Origin: an uncultured Bacteroidia bacterium
GTDB lineage: Bacteria > Bacteroidota > Bacteroidia > Bacteroidales > UBA932
Direction: 5' to 3'
Length of the DNA stretch: 15,940 nucleotides
Assembly (NCBI GenBank): GCA_902796455.1
Contig: CADBPH010000206.1
Location: forward strand, 1-15,940
A program made the translations under genes and the position numbers. The notes beneath the pieces were generated by a model. That model had not been told where the DNA came from and ran no database searches. It saw nothing but the letters and a program-made list of their open reading frames with translations. Shown piece by piece: positions 1 through 6,429 of the stretch (position 1 is the stretch's first letter; each line of letters starts with the position of its first letter).

Positions 1-1358
1 TTCTCGATCGGGAGGTTGCCGCCGATGGCATAGGGTTCCTTGTCTTTCTGCTGGGACTGGTAATAATCGAAATACATGTACGTATTCGGAGTCATGATGA
101 CGTCGAAGCCCATCTCGGCCGCTTTGATTCCGCCTTTGACGCCCCGCCAGGACATCACGGTCGAACCCTTGGACAGATTCCCTTCCAGGACCTCGTCCCA
201 GCCGATGATCTTCCGTCCATGGTCGTTCAGGAACTTCTGGACCCGGTCTGTCACATAATTCTGGAGATAGACTTCGGCTTTGTGCTCCGCGTCACCCTTC
301 AGGCCCAGCGCCTTGATCCGCCGCTGGCAATCCGGGCATTTCGCCCACTCCGTCTTCGGGCACTCGTCCCCGCCGATATGGATATACTCGGACGGGAAGA
401 GGTCCATGATTTCCGTCAAGACTCCCTCGAGGAATTCGAAGGTGGCATCCTTCCCCGGGCAAAGGACCTGGTCGGAAATGCCCCAGCGGCACCAGACCTG
501 GTAAGGCCCGCCGTTACAGCCCAACTCCGGATAAGCAGCCAGGGCGCCGAGCATGTGACCGGGCAGGTCGATTTCGGGAATGACGGTGATGCCCAGGTCA
601 GCTGCATAGGAAACGATGTCCCGGATCTGGTCCTGCGTATAGAATCCGCCATAACGTTTTCCGTCATATTCTTTCTTTCTCAGGATCACCGTGCTGTCGC
701 GCCAGGCTCCGACTTCGGTCAAGCGGGGGTACTTCTTGATTTCAAGGCGCCATCCCTGGTCGTCCGACAGGTGCCAGTGGAAACGGTTCATCTTGTGCAG
801 GGCGGCAACGTCCAGATAGCGCTTGACTTCCTCGACCGGGAAGAAATGCCGGGCGACATCCAGGTGGATACCCCGGTATGCGAAACGCGGCTGGTCCTGG
901 ATGGAAGCCTGCGGCAGGACCCAGTAGGCCTCAGGAGCGGCTTTTCCGCCGAAATACTCGGCCGGAAGCATCTGCCCGATGGTCTGGATGGCATAGAGGA
1001 TTCCGTGGAAATCAGCGGCTTTGACCTTGACAGACTTCTTGGTAATGTCGATGGTATAGGCCTCCGGGGCGAGCGAAGCGTCCAATGCGAAAGAGAAGCC
1101 TTTTTCCTGCAGGGCAGACCCGACACGGCTGTGTTTGCCGGTTGTCGACGTCAGGTTCTGGGCAAATTGCTGGATGTGCTGCTGGCTCCGTGCATCCAGC
1201 GCGGCATCGAAGCTCACCGGCGCACCGGCGACTTTGAAAACGCCGTCATTCAAGGTCACTTGCTTCGGAGCGGGAATCACATGCACCTCCGGGACCGCAG
1301 GCTTGGCACAAGAAAAGGCCAGGCACACGGCGGAAAGAATCAACAAGATTTTTTTCAT
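1..1358 (-). CDS. GH20 beta-N-acetylhexosaminidase, lipoprotein, 3' end cut by window
   Basis: Reads minus from an ATG at 1358 through 452 codons and is still open at the window edge. The N-terminus MKKILLILSAVCLAFSC is a lipoprotein signal peptide with the likely lipidated Cys at residue 17, so the mature enzyme is probably membrane-anchored in the envelope. Residues about 25-150 look like the GH20 N-terminal domain. The TIM barrel starts near YRGIHLDVAR (161-170) and includes NRFHWHLSDDQGW (191-203). HIGGDECPK (327-335) carries the catalytic Asp331-Glu332 pair, where Asp positions the substrate N-acetyl group and Glu is the general acid. The family removes terminal beta-linked GlcNAc/GalNAc from glycans, by substrate-assisted catalysis. 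Family members are often 530-780 residues, so some barrel and any C-terminal domain are missing. No nearby SusC/SusD genes are seen, so the glycan target is unknown. Confidence 0.93.
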   Translation of the reverse strand, partial: MKKILLILSAVCLAFSCAKPAVPEVHVIPAPKQVTLNDGVFKVAGAPVSFDAALDARSQQHIQQFAQNLTSTTGKHSRVGSALQEKGFSFALDASLAPEAYTIDITKKSVKVKAADFHGILYAIQTIGQMLPAEYFGGKAAPEAYWVLPQASIQDQPRFAYRGIHLDVARHFFPVEEVKRYLDVAALHKMNRFHWHLSDDQGWRLEIKKYPRLTEVGAWRDSTVILRKKEYDGKRYGGFYTQDQIRDIVSYAADLGITVIPEIDLPGHMLGALAAYPELGCNGGPYQVWCRWGISDQVLCPGKDATFEFLEGVLTEIMDLFPSEYIHIGGDECPKTEWAKCPDCQRRIKALGLKGDAEHKAEVYLQNYVTDRVQKFLNDHGRKIIGWDEVLEGNLSKGSTVMSWRGVKGGIKAAEMGFDVIMTPNTYMYFDYYQSQQKDKEPYAIGGNLPIE

Positions 1359-1430
1359 GGTTTGTATTGTATAATGATTTAGTCTCTGTGGTTTTCACGC
1401 GAAGATACGTAAAAATTACTGCAGATTTGT

Positions 1431-1438
1431 TATTTTTG
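1431..1438 (+). promoter_or_regulatory. Putative -7 promoter element for the PPIase gene
   Basis: TATTTTTG matches the Bacteroidota TAnnTTTG consensus and lies 35 nt before the PPIase start codon. No convincing -33 TTTG was found at normal spacing. It sits in the 115-nt divergent gap shared with the hexosaminidase gene. On the minus strand the nearest candidate for that gene, TATCTTCG, is a poorer match. Confidence 0.5.
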
Positions 1439-1473
1439 TCGGAACATTGACGGATTAACAACTGTTTTTTATC

Positions 1474-2223
1474 ATGAATAAACACATCACACGCGCCGCC
1501 GTTTGCCTGATGGCGGTACTGGCAGCGGCAGGCTGCAACAATGCCTCCAAGAAGGCGAAAGAAGAAGCGGCACGGGCAGCAGCGGAGCAGGCCCGGCTGG
1601 ATTCCCTTAAACAAGCAGAAATGGAAAAGAAACAAGAAGAAGCCAAGGCTACCGTCGCACTGCTGCCGGATGAGCCGATTTTCGACATTGTCACCAACCT
1701 CGGCACCATCAAGGTAAAACTCTATGCGAAAACGCCCAAGCACCGCGAGAATTTCGCCAAGCTCGCCCTTTCGGGCTACTATGACGGCCTCCTCTTCCAC
1801 CGGGTCATCAGCGGATTCATGATCCAGGGCGGAGACCCGTTCACCCGTGACACCTCGCTGGTAGCGAAATACGGTCAGGGCGGCCCCGGATACACGGTCC
1901 CGGCTGAGATCCTGGCGGATTTCCATCATAAGAAAGGTGCGCTGGCTGCGGCCCGCCGGGGTGATGCCGCCAATCCGATGCGGGAGTCTTCCGGTTCGCA
2001 GTTCTACCTGGTTCAGGACGAGAATGCTTGCAAGCAGCTGGATGGGCAGTATACCGTATTCGGTGAAACCGTTGAAGGGATTGCCGTGATTGACAAGATC
2101 GCAGCCGTCGCGACTGACCAGCGTGACAGGCCGCTGAATGATGTCCGGATCATCTCCGTCAAACTCGACGAAGCGTCCAAGCCGGTCATTCCGGAGCCGA
2201 AGGCAACCACGACGACCGAATAA
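1474..2223 (+). CDS. Cyclophilin-type peptidyl-prolyl cis-trans isomerase, lipoprotein
   Basis: The protein is 249 residues. A signal peptide ends in AAAGC with the likely lipidated Cys at residue 21. Residues 24-60 are a charged, Ala/Glu/Lys-rich segment, probably a helical or coiled-coil spacer. A cyclophilin domain follows from about 68 to 235. Motifs matching the family are FHRVISGFMIQGGD (108-121), SSGSQFYLV (172-180) and LDGQYTVFGE (189-198). By alignment with human cyclophilin A, Arg110 corresponds to catalytic Arg55 and Gln118 to Gln63. The enzyme would speed Xaa-Pro isomerisation during folding of exported proteins, tethered in the periplasm or at the outer membrane. The C-terminal tail is Pro/Thr-rich (residues 234-249) and looks disordered. 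A strong intrinsic terminator follows, which suggests a single-gene transcript. Confidence 0.94.
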   Translation: MNKHITRAAVCLMAVLAAAGCNNASKKAKEEAARAAAEQARLDSLKQAEMEKKQEEAKATVALLPDEPIFDIVTNLGTIKVKLYAKTPKHRENFAKLALSGYYDGLLFHRVISGFMIQGGDPFTRDTSLVAKYGQGGPGYTVPAEILADFHHKKGALAAARRGDAANPMRESSGSQFYLVQDENACKQLDGQYTVFGETVEGIAVIDKIAAVATDQRDRPLNDVRIISVKLDEASKPVIPEPKATTTTE

Positions 2224-2227
2224 GAAG

Positions 2228-2261
2228 TTTTCGTCAGCTAATCTGACAAATCGGACGAAAA
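2228..2261. repeat. Inverted repeat between PPIase and tsf
   Basis: TTTTCGTC (2228-2235) and GACGAAAA (2254-2261) are perfect 8-base complements. They enclose a second, competing inverted repeat, GTCAG (2233-2237) with CTGAC (2243-2247). No T run follows on either strand, so it is not a clear intrinsic terminator. It could protect the 3' end of the PPIase message or be incidental. Confidence 0.4.
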
Positions 2262-2273
2262 TAATCCCGAACT

Positions 2274-2307
2274 ACACTGCGATGGCATAAACATTGCAGT
2301 GTTTTTT
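2274..2307 (+). terminator. Intrinsic terminator of the PPIase gene
   Basis: ACACTGC (2274-2280) pairs with GCAGTGT (2296-2302). Inside it, a G-U wobble and ATG/CAT pairs extend the stem to 11 pairs around the 7-nt loop GCATAAA. A run of T follows to 2307. It lies about 50 nt after the PPIase stop codon and has the right polarity for plus-strand transcription. Confidence 0.85.
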
Positions 2308-2351
2308 GTTGAATAGTTTTTTCATAGGTTAAGTTTTAGGTTAGAATTGCG

Positions 2352-2389
2352 ACCGCCGCCTGCTGGGAAGTATGCGGCGGTTATCTTTT
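2352..2389 (+). terminator. Second terminator-like hairpin, no gene assigned
   Basis: ACCGCCGC (2352-2359) pairs perfectly with GCGGCGGT (2374-2381) around a 14-nt loop. TATCTTTTT follows. It stands 45 nt after the PPIase terminator with no recognisable gene between. It may be a back-up terminator or the 3' end of an unrecognised small RNA. The interval 2308-2351 is AT-rich and has no TAnnTTTG element that I can see. Confidence 0.5.
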
Positions 2390-2398
2390 TATCCAAGC

Positions 2399-2434
2399 AA
2401 AAATGGGCGGTCGGAAAAACCGGCCGCCCATTTT
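2399..2434 (-). terminator. Intrinsic terminator of tsf, possibly bidirectional
   Basis: On the plus strand AAAATGGGCGG (2400-2410) is complementary to CCGCCCATTTT (2424-2434). An inner CGG/CCG pairing after one mismatch leaves an A-rich loop. On the minus strand the GC-rich stem is followed by a T run, just after the tsf stop codon at 2452, so it should end the rpsB-tsf transcript. Its symmetry could also stop plus-strand readthrough. Confidence 0.85.
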
Positions 2435-2451
2435 GTAAAGGATCTTGGATC

Positions 2452-3285
2452 TTAGTCGCTGAGGGAGTAACGCTTGAAGGCAATCACCTTCGCCTCCTTG
2501 TCAGCGGACTGGATGTACTGGGAAACAGAAATCTTGTTGTCCCAAACGAAATCCTGGTCCTCGAGGGTCTGCTCTTTGAAGAACTTCTTGAGCTTGCCCT
2601 TCGCGATGTTCTCGAGCATGGCCTCGGGTTTGCCGGCCATCTTCGGATCCTCGGCCATCTGGGCCTTGTACATCGCCATTTCCTTCTCGACCGTCTCCTT
2701 CGGGCAGTCAGCCTCGCTGATGGACACCGGGTTCATCGCAGCTACCTGCTGGGCGACGTTCTTGCCAACCTCGGCGGGAACCTCCTTGTTGAAGGCGACC
2801 AATGCACCGAGCTTGCCGTTGAAGTGGATATACTGGGCGATATACGGAGCCTCGACAGTACCGTAATAAGCCAGGACATGTTTCTCACCAGTCTTGCCGG
2901 TCTGGGCGGAAATCTCCTCCTCAACCGTGTGACCGTTGGAACACTTGGCGGCCTTGAGCGCCTCCGCGTCAGCGGGGAACTCAGCGATCGCAGCATCGGC
3001 AATCTCGTCGGCGAGCGCCTTGAAATCAGGCGTCGCGGAAACGAAGTCGGTTTCACAGCCCAGGCAGACCAAGACGGCCTTGCCATCGGCGATGCGGGCC
3101 AGAACGGCACCCTCCGTCGTCTCCCGGTCAGCCCTCTTGGCTGCAACGAGCTTACCTTTCTCACGGATGATGTCGACTGCCTTCTCGAAGTCACCTTCCG
3201 CCTCGGCGAGGGCCTTCTTGCAATCCATCATACCGGCGCTAGTCATCTTACGTAATTTCATTACGTCAGCTGCTGTGATTTGCAT
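2452..3285 (-). CDS. tsf: Translation elongation factor Ts
   Basis: The protein is 277 residues, from ATG at 3285. EF-Ts is the cytoplasmic nucleotide exchange factor that releases GDP from EF-Tu. The N-terminal UBA-like helical domain is clear (RKMTSAGMMDCKKALAEAEG, about residues 12-31). It is followed by the first core subdomain with the conserved CETDFV motif. Length and motif order fit a complete bacterial EF-Ts. It lies 32 nt downstream of rpsB with no terminator between, which is the widespread rpsB-tsf pairing, so the two are very likely co-transcribed. An intrinsic terminator follows the stop codon. No classical Shine-Dalgarno is seen. The A-rich stretch before the start is normal for this phylum. 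Confidence 0.97.
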   Translation of the reverse strand: MQITAADVMKLRKMTSAGMMDCKKALAEAEGDFEKAVDIIREKGKLVAAKRADRETTEGAVLARIADGKAVLVCLGCETDFVSATPDFKALADEIADAAIAEFPADAEALKAAKCSNGHTVEEEISAQTGKTGEKHVLAYYGTVEAPYIAQYIHFNGKLGALVAFNKEVPAEVGKNVAQQVAAMNPVSISEADCPKETVEKEMAMYKAQMAEDPKMAGKPEAMLENIAKGKLKKFFKEQTLEDQDFVWDNKISVSQYIQSADKEAKVIAFKRYSLSD

Positions 3286-3317
3286 AGTGTTTTCCTTTTT
3301 ATTGGGTTATACAGAGC

Positions 3318-4154
3318 TTATGCTTCCTGCTCGGCAGCGGGTTCAGCCTCTTCGGCCTGAGCCTCAGCCTCTACATCAACAGGTTTTGCGTTCTTGCGTG
3401 AACGGAGCCGCTTGGTTGCCACGGGCGCTTCAGCCTGCTCGGTAGCAGCCTCTTTCTCCTTCTCGAGCTTGCGCTCTTCAAGACCTTCCGCGATAGCGGC
3501 GCAAAGGACGGAGGTGATGTACTCAATCGACTTTGCGGCATCATCGTTAGCCGGAATCACATAATCAATAGGGGTAGGATCGCAACATGTATCAACCATA
3601 GCGATTACCGGAATATTGAGACGGTTGGCCTCTTTGACGGCGTTTGCCTCTTTCTGGACGTCCACGACGAAGAGGGCGGAAGGAAGACGGCTCATGTCCC
3701 GGATGGAACCGAGGTTCTTCTCCAATTTACCTCTCTGGCGGTCGACCTGGAGACGTTCACGTTTTGCAAGTTTGTCGAAGGTACCATCTTCCTTCATCTT
3801 GTCGATGGTATTCATCTTCTTGACAGCCTTGCGGATGGTCGGGAAATTGGTAAGCATTCCACCGGGCCATCTTTCAGTTACGAACGGCATGTTGACAGCG
3901 GCGGCCTTCTCGGCGACGATGTCTTTCGCCTGTTTCTTGGTGGCAACGAACAGGATCTTGCGACCCGAGCGGGCCAGTTCCTTCATAACATCCGCAGCCT
4001 CGTCAATCTTGACGATACTCTTGTGCAGGTCGATGATGTGGATTCCATTCTTCTGGTCGAAGATATAGGGAGCCATCTTAGGATTCCACTTGCGGGCGAG
4101 ATGTCCGAAATGGGCGCCTGCATCGAGCAATTCCTGGAAATTTGTTCTTGGCAT
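3318..4154 (-). CDS. rpsB: 30S ribosomal protein S2
   Basis: The protein is 278 residues, starting at MPRTNFQELLDAGAHFGH. The start at 4154 is preferred over an in-frame ATG at 4202 because S2 homologues begin here and the extra 16 residues resemble no S2. Typical S2 features are HFGHLARKWNPKMAPYIF, IIDLHKS, FVTERWPGGMLTNF and the core ending PIDYVIPANDDAAKSIEYI. The last 45 or so residues form an Ala/Glu-rich acidic tail with a small basic patch (KRLRSRKN). This is an accessory extension beyond the ribosomal core and probably flexible. S2 joins late in 30S assembly and helps bind S1. The gene is preceded by a 219-nt untranslated gap after rpsI. Confidence 0.97.
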   Translation of the reverse strand: MPRTNFQELLDAGAHFGHLARKWNPKMAPYIFDQKNGIHIIDLHKSIVKIDEAADVMKELARSGRKILFVATKKQAKDIVAEKAAAVNMPFVTERWPGGMLTNFPTIRKAVKKMNTIDKMKEDGTFDKLAKRERLQVDRQRGKLEKNLGSIRDMSRLPSALFVVDVQKEANAVKEANRLNIPVIAMVDTCCDPTPIDYVIPANDDAAKSIEYITSVLCAAIAEGLEERKLEKEKEAATEQAEAPVATKRLRSRKNAKPVDVEAEAQAEEAEPAAEQEA

Positions 4155-4373
4155 TGTTGTTTGATTTTCTTTTTGTTTTACTTCTTCCCTCAGGCAGCAC
4201 ATTGTGCCTGGCGGGCTCTTTTCATCAATCCGGAGTAGCGCTTTGCGGTCTCCTGGATTTTCCGCAGTCCCGGCAATCCCGAGGCAGCTTCTGTGGATTC
4301 ACATCCATGGAAAGGTCCTGCGAGATTTGGAAAACCGGACTGTGCACAGGGTAAATCAGGTCCAGCTGAATGA
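4155..4373 (-). promoter_or_regulatory. Gap between rpsI and rpsB with several hairpins, candidate S2 leader
   Basis: This 219-nt stretch lacks a credible gene. On the minus strand it has at least three small inverted repeats: TGGAT/ATCCA (4294-4307), GGAG/CTCC (4232-4253) and CAGGCA/TGCCTG (4191-4210). The last sits 36 nt upstream of the rpsB start. I found no good TAnnTTTG element and no T-tailed terminator on the minus strand, so rpsB may be read through from rplM-rpsI. Autogenous leaders upstream of rpsB are known in other bacteria. That this gap is one is inference. Confidence 0.4.
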
Positions 4374-4766
4374 TTAACGCTTGCTGAACTGGAAGCGGCG
4401 GCGTGCACCAGGCTGACCAGGTTTCTTGCGCTCGACCTCTCTGGGGTCGCGGGTCAGGAAACCGGCAGACTTGAGGGCAGAACGGTAGGCCTCACGGTCA
4501 ATCTCGCAAAGTGCGCGGGAAATACCGAGCCTCAGGGCCTCTGCCTGACCTTTGACACCACCTCCGTCGAGGTTGGCCTTGACATCGAACTGGCCGGCGG
4601 TACCGGTCACCTCGAACGGCTGGTTGGCGATGTACTGGAGGGAGCCTTCTGCGAAGTACTCATTGACCTCACGTCCGTTCACGAGGAACTTACCGCTACC
4701 AGGTGTCAAATAAACACGAGCCACAGCTGATTTATGTCTTCCAAGGGCGTTGACTGTTTTTTCCAT
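4374..4766 (-). CDS. rpsI: 30S ribosomal protein S9
   Basis: The protein is 130 residues and full length for the family. Diagnostic features are NALGRHKSAVARVYL near the N-terminus, the GGGVKGQAEALRLGISRAL core, the LTRDPREVERKKPGQPGARR basic stretch and the C-terminal FSKR, whose extended tail reaches the P-site tRNA in bacterial ribosomes. It lies 9 nt downstream of rplM, the near-universal L13-S9 pair, and is clearly co-transcribed with it from the promoter at 5289-5319. Confidence 0.98.
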   Translation of the reverse strand: MEKTVNALGRHKSAVARVYLTPGSGKFLVNGREVNEYFAEGSLQYIANQPFEVTGTAGQFDVKANLDGGGVKGQAEALRLGISRALCEIDREAYRSALKSAGFLTRDPREVERKKPGQPGARRRFQFSKR

Positions 4767-4775
4767 TTGCTCTGT

Positions 4776-5228
4776 TTAAATTTCGTTCAACTTAATGGGT
4801 TTGGGATTCTGCGCCTGGTGCGGATGCTCGGGACCTGCATAAACGTACAGGTTGCCATAAATCTTGTCACCAAGACGCGTCTTAGGAAGCATGCCTTTGA
4901 CAGCTTTCCTGACGAGTTCAGCGGGTCTCTTCGAGAGAATCTCCTTCGGCGTCGCGAAACGCTGGCCACCCGGATAACCGGTGTAGTGCGTGTAAACGCG
5001 GTCCGTCATCTTGTTGCCCTTAAGGGTCACCTTCTCGGCGTTGACGACGATGACGTTGTCACCGCAGTCCACGTGAGGGGTGTATCCCGGTTTGGTCTTG
5101 CCGCGAAGGACAAGCGCCACCCTGGATGCAAGACGACCAAGTGCCAGATCGGTAGCATCAATGACGACCCACTCTTTCTTTACAGTGTCCTTATTCAGGG
5201 ATACTGTTTTGTAGCTTTGTGTGTCCAC
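4776..5228 (-). CDS. rplM: 50S ribosomal protein L13, GTG start
   Basis: The protein is 150 residues, an early-assembly 23S rRNA-binding protein. Features are KEWVVIDATDLALGRLASRVALVLRGK near the N-terminus, then NVIVVNAEKV, the conserved YTHYTGYPGG and PAELVRKAVKGMLPKTRLG, all standard L13 motifs. The start codon is GTG at 5228. The frame upstream soon meets a TAA and contains no ATG, and L13 homologues begin with MD-T-SYKT at this point. First gene of the rplM-rpsI unit, behind a near-consensus promoter and a short hairpin leader. Confidence 0.97.
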   Translation of the reverse strand: MDTQSYKTVSLNKDTVKKEWVVIDATDLALGRLASRVALVLRGKTKPGYTPHVDCGDNVIVVNAEKVTLKGNKMTDRVYTHYTGYPGGQRFATPKEILSKRPAELVRKAVKGMLPKTRLGDKIYGNLYVYAGPEHPHQAQNPKPIKLNEI

Positions 5229-5261
5229 TGTCTTGATCTTTAATGGTTAATAAATAAAAAA

Positions 5262-5288
5262 TGCGATCCCTACACATTATAGGGGTCG
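5262..5288 (-). other. Hairpin at the start of the rplM transcript or end of pfkA
   Basis: On the minus strand GCGA-C-CCCTA pairs with TAGGG-A-TCGC around the loop taatgtg. The C/A mismatch is the only flaw, and ATTTTTT follows. The hairpin begins at the predicted rplM transcription start, so a shorter CCCTA/TAGGG stem would sit at the very 5' end of the L13 mRNA. For transcripts arriving from pfkA, the longer stem plus T run would act as a terminator. It may also serve as a leader for L13 control. The sequence does not decide which. Confidence 0.55.
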
Positions 5289-5319
5289 CAAAGGTAGAAA
5301 TTATTTTGGTTTTATCAAA
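5289..5319 (-). promoter_or_regulatory. Near-consensus Bacteroidota promoter for rplM-rpsI
   Basis: Minus-strand TTTG (plus 5316-5319), exactly 19 nt, then TACCTTTG (plus 5289-5296). Both elements match the -33 TTTG and -7 TAnnTTTG consensus perfectly. The expected start is near 5284, giving a leader of about 55 nt. Confidence 0.85.
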
Positions 5320-5326
5320 ATTTGAT

Positions 5327-5348
5327 TTTCCCGGGCCTCCCTGCCGGG
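5327..5348. repeat. Inverted repeat just after pfkA
   Basis: TTTCCCGG and CCGGGAAA are perfect complements around a short CT-rich loop, beginning a few bases after the pfkA stop codon. On the minus strand no direct T run follows, so it is at best a weak terminator or an mRNA 3'-end stem. The hairpin at 5262-5288 is a better terminator for pfkA. Confidence 0.45.
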
Positions 5349-5354
5349 AAAGCG

Positions 5355-6341
5355 CTACAGGGACAAAACCGCCAGGACATCGATGAGTTCCTTGTTGATC
5401 GGCTTGTCCATCTTGACGGCGCGCTGGATCGGAACATACACGATCTCGTCGTTGGAAATCCCGATCATGATATTCCGCTGCCCCTCCATCAGGGCCTCGA
5501 TGCTGGCATAACCCAGCCGGCTGGCCAGGATCCGGTCATAGGCGCTCGGTGTACCGCCGCGCTGCAGATGCCCCAGGATGGTTACGCGCACATCGAACTT
5601 CGGATACTCCTTGCGCACGCGTTCCGCATAATACATCGCCCCGCCGACCCCGTCGCGCTGGGCTTCGGACACCAGGACAATGGAACTGTTCTTGCTCTTG
5701 CGCACGCCGCGGCTGATGAATTCGGCCAGCTGGTCGACATCCGTCTTGTCTTCCGGGATGATGGCCGCTTCGGCTCCGGAGGCGATCGCACTGTTCTGGG
5801 CGAGGAAACCGGCATCGCGCCCCATCACCTCGATGAAGAAAATCCGGTCGTGGGAAGTCGCCGTGTCGCGGATTTTGTCCACGCACTCGACAATCGTATT
5901 CAGGGCCGTATCATACCCGATCGTATGATCGGTGCCGTACAGGTCATTGTCGATGGTCCCCGGCAGGCCGATGATCGGAATATCATACTCCCGGGCGAAC
6001 AGCTGCGCCCCTGTCAGGGAGCCGTTTCCGCCGATGACGATCAAGGCGTCGATCTCATGCTTGACCATGTTCTCATAAGCAATCTTCCGGCCTTCGGGCG
6101 TCATGAACGCCTTGCTGCGGGCCGTCTTCAGGATCGTACCGCCGCGCTGGATGGTATTGCTGACACTCGACGAGGTGAATTCCTTGAATTCCTCATTGAT
6201 CAGGCCCTCATATCCCCGGTAAACCCCGATTACCTTCATGCCATTGAAGATCGCCGCACGGGTGACCGCCCGGATACAGGCATTCATTCCCGGCGCATCT
6301 CCGCCGGAAGTCAGGACAGCAACAGTTTTAAGTTCACGCAT
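5355..6341 (-). CDS. pfkA: ATP-dependent 6-phosphofructokinase
   Basis: The protein is 328 residues, the usual PfkA length. It makes fructose 1,6-bisphosphate from fructose 6-phosphate in glycolysis. The chosen start, [20 protein letters not shown], begins right at the nucleotide-binding fold. An in-frame ATG at 6413 would overlap the promoter region and adds non-homologous residues. Motifs are [10 protein letters not shown] (11-20), GGNGS (104-108), PGTIDND (127-133) with catalytic Asp131, and MGRDAG (173-178). Gly107 and Gly128 are the residues expected in ATP users; PPi-dependent enzymes carry Asp and Lys there. Asn106 replaces the Asp usual in GGDGS, so the MgATP site is slightly non-standard. 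Divergent from dusB. Confidence 0.96.
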   Translation of the reverse strand: MRELKTVAVLTSGGDAPGMNACIRAVTRAAIFNGMKVIGVYRGYEGLINEEFKEFTSSSVSNTIQRGGTILKTARSKAFMTPEGRKIAYENMVKHEIDALIVIGGNGSLTGAQLFAREYDIPIIGLPGTIDNDLYGTDHTIGYDTALNTIVECVDKIRDTATSHDRIFFIEVMGRDAGFLAQNSAIASGAEAAIIPEDKTDVDQLAEFISRGVRKSKNSSIVLVSEAQRDGVGGAMYYAERVRKEYPKFDVRVTILGHLQRGGTPSAYDRILASRLGYASIEALMEGQRNIMIGISNDEIVYVPIQRAVKMDKPINKELIDVLAVLSL

Positions 6342-6359
6342 GTTCTTCCAAATTAGTTC

Positions 6360-6410
6360 TGCAAAAATAGCATTTTTGGGAAGAATTCTCCCGGAATCGC
6401 TATTTTTGCA
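6360..6410. promoter_or_regulatory. 51-bp dyad carrying mirror-image promoters of pfkA and dusB
   Basis: TGCAAAAATAGC (6360-6371) and GCTATTTTTGCA (6399-6410) are perfect 12-base inverted repeats. They are centred on a GAATTC (6383-6388) with partly symmetric flanks. Each arm contains a perfect -7 element TATTTTTG: minus strand at 6362-6369 for pfkA, plus strand at 6401-6408 for dusB. For dusB a TTTG at 6375-6378 lies 22 nt upstream of its -7 element. No clear -33 element is seen for pfkA. The symmetry would suit a dimeric regulator or may follow simply from two back-to-back promoters. Confidence 0.65.
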
Positions 6411-6429
6411 CAATCAAAAAGAAAAAAGT

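Noticed and set aside
219..1382. Long plus-strand open frame of 387 codons
   Set aside because: It is antisense to the GH20 gene, whose minus-strand frame has a signal peptide, a complete set of barrel motifs and the catalytic Asp-Glu pair. The plus frame matches no family I recognise.
2274..2327. Short minus-strand ORF MKKLFNKKHCNVYAIAV in the PPIase-tsf gap
   Set aside because: It has no promoter element upstream, its codons coincide with the arms of the PPIase terminator, and nothing nearby suggests a peptide gene.
2347..3255. Plus-strand open frame of 302 codons opposite tsf
   Set aside because: It is a shadow of the GC-rich tsf codons. The minus strand encodes an unmistakable EF-Ts.
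4190..4408. Minus-strand ORF of 72 codons between rpsI and rpsB
   Set aside because: It starts inside rpsI in another frame, has no family resemblance and no evident start signals. Its helical-looking end is probably chance.
5322..6356. Plus-strand open frame of 344 codons opposite pfkA
   Set aside because: It mirrors the pfkA coding frame, has no promoter or recognisable domain, and pfkA motifs are complete.
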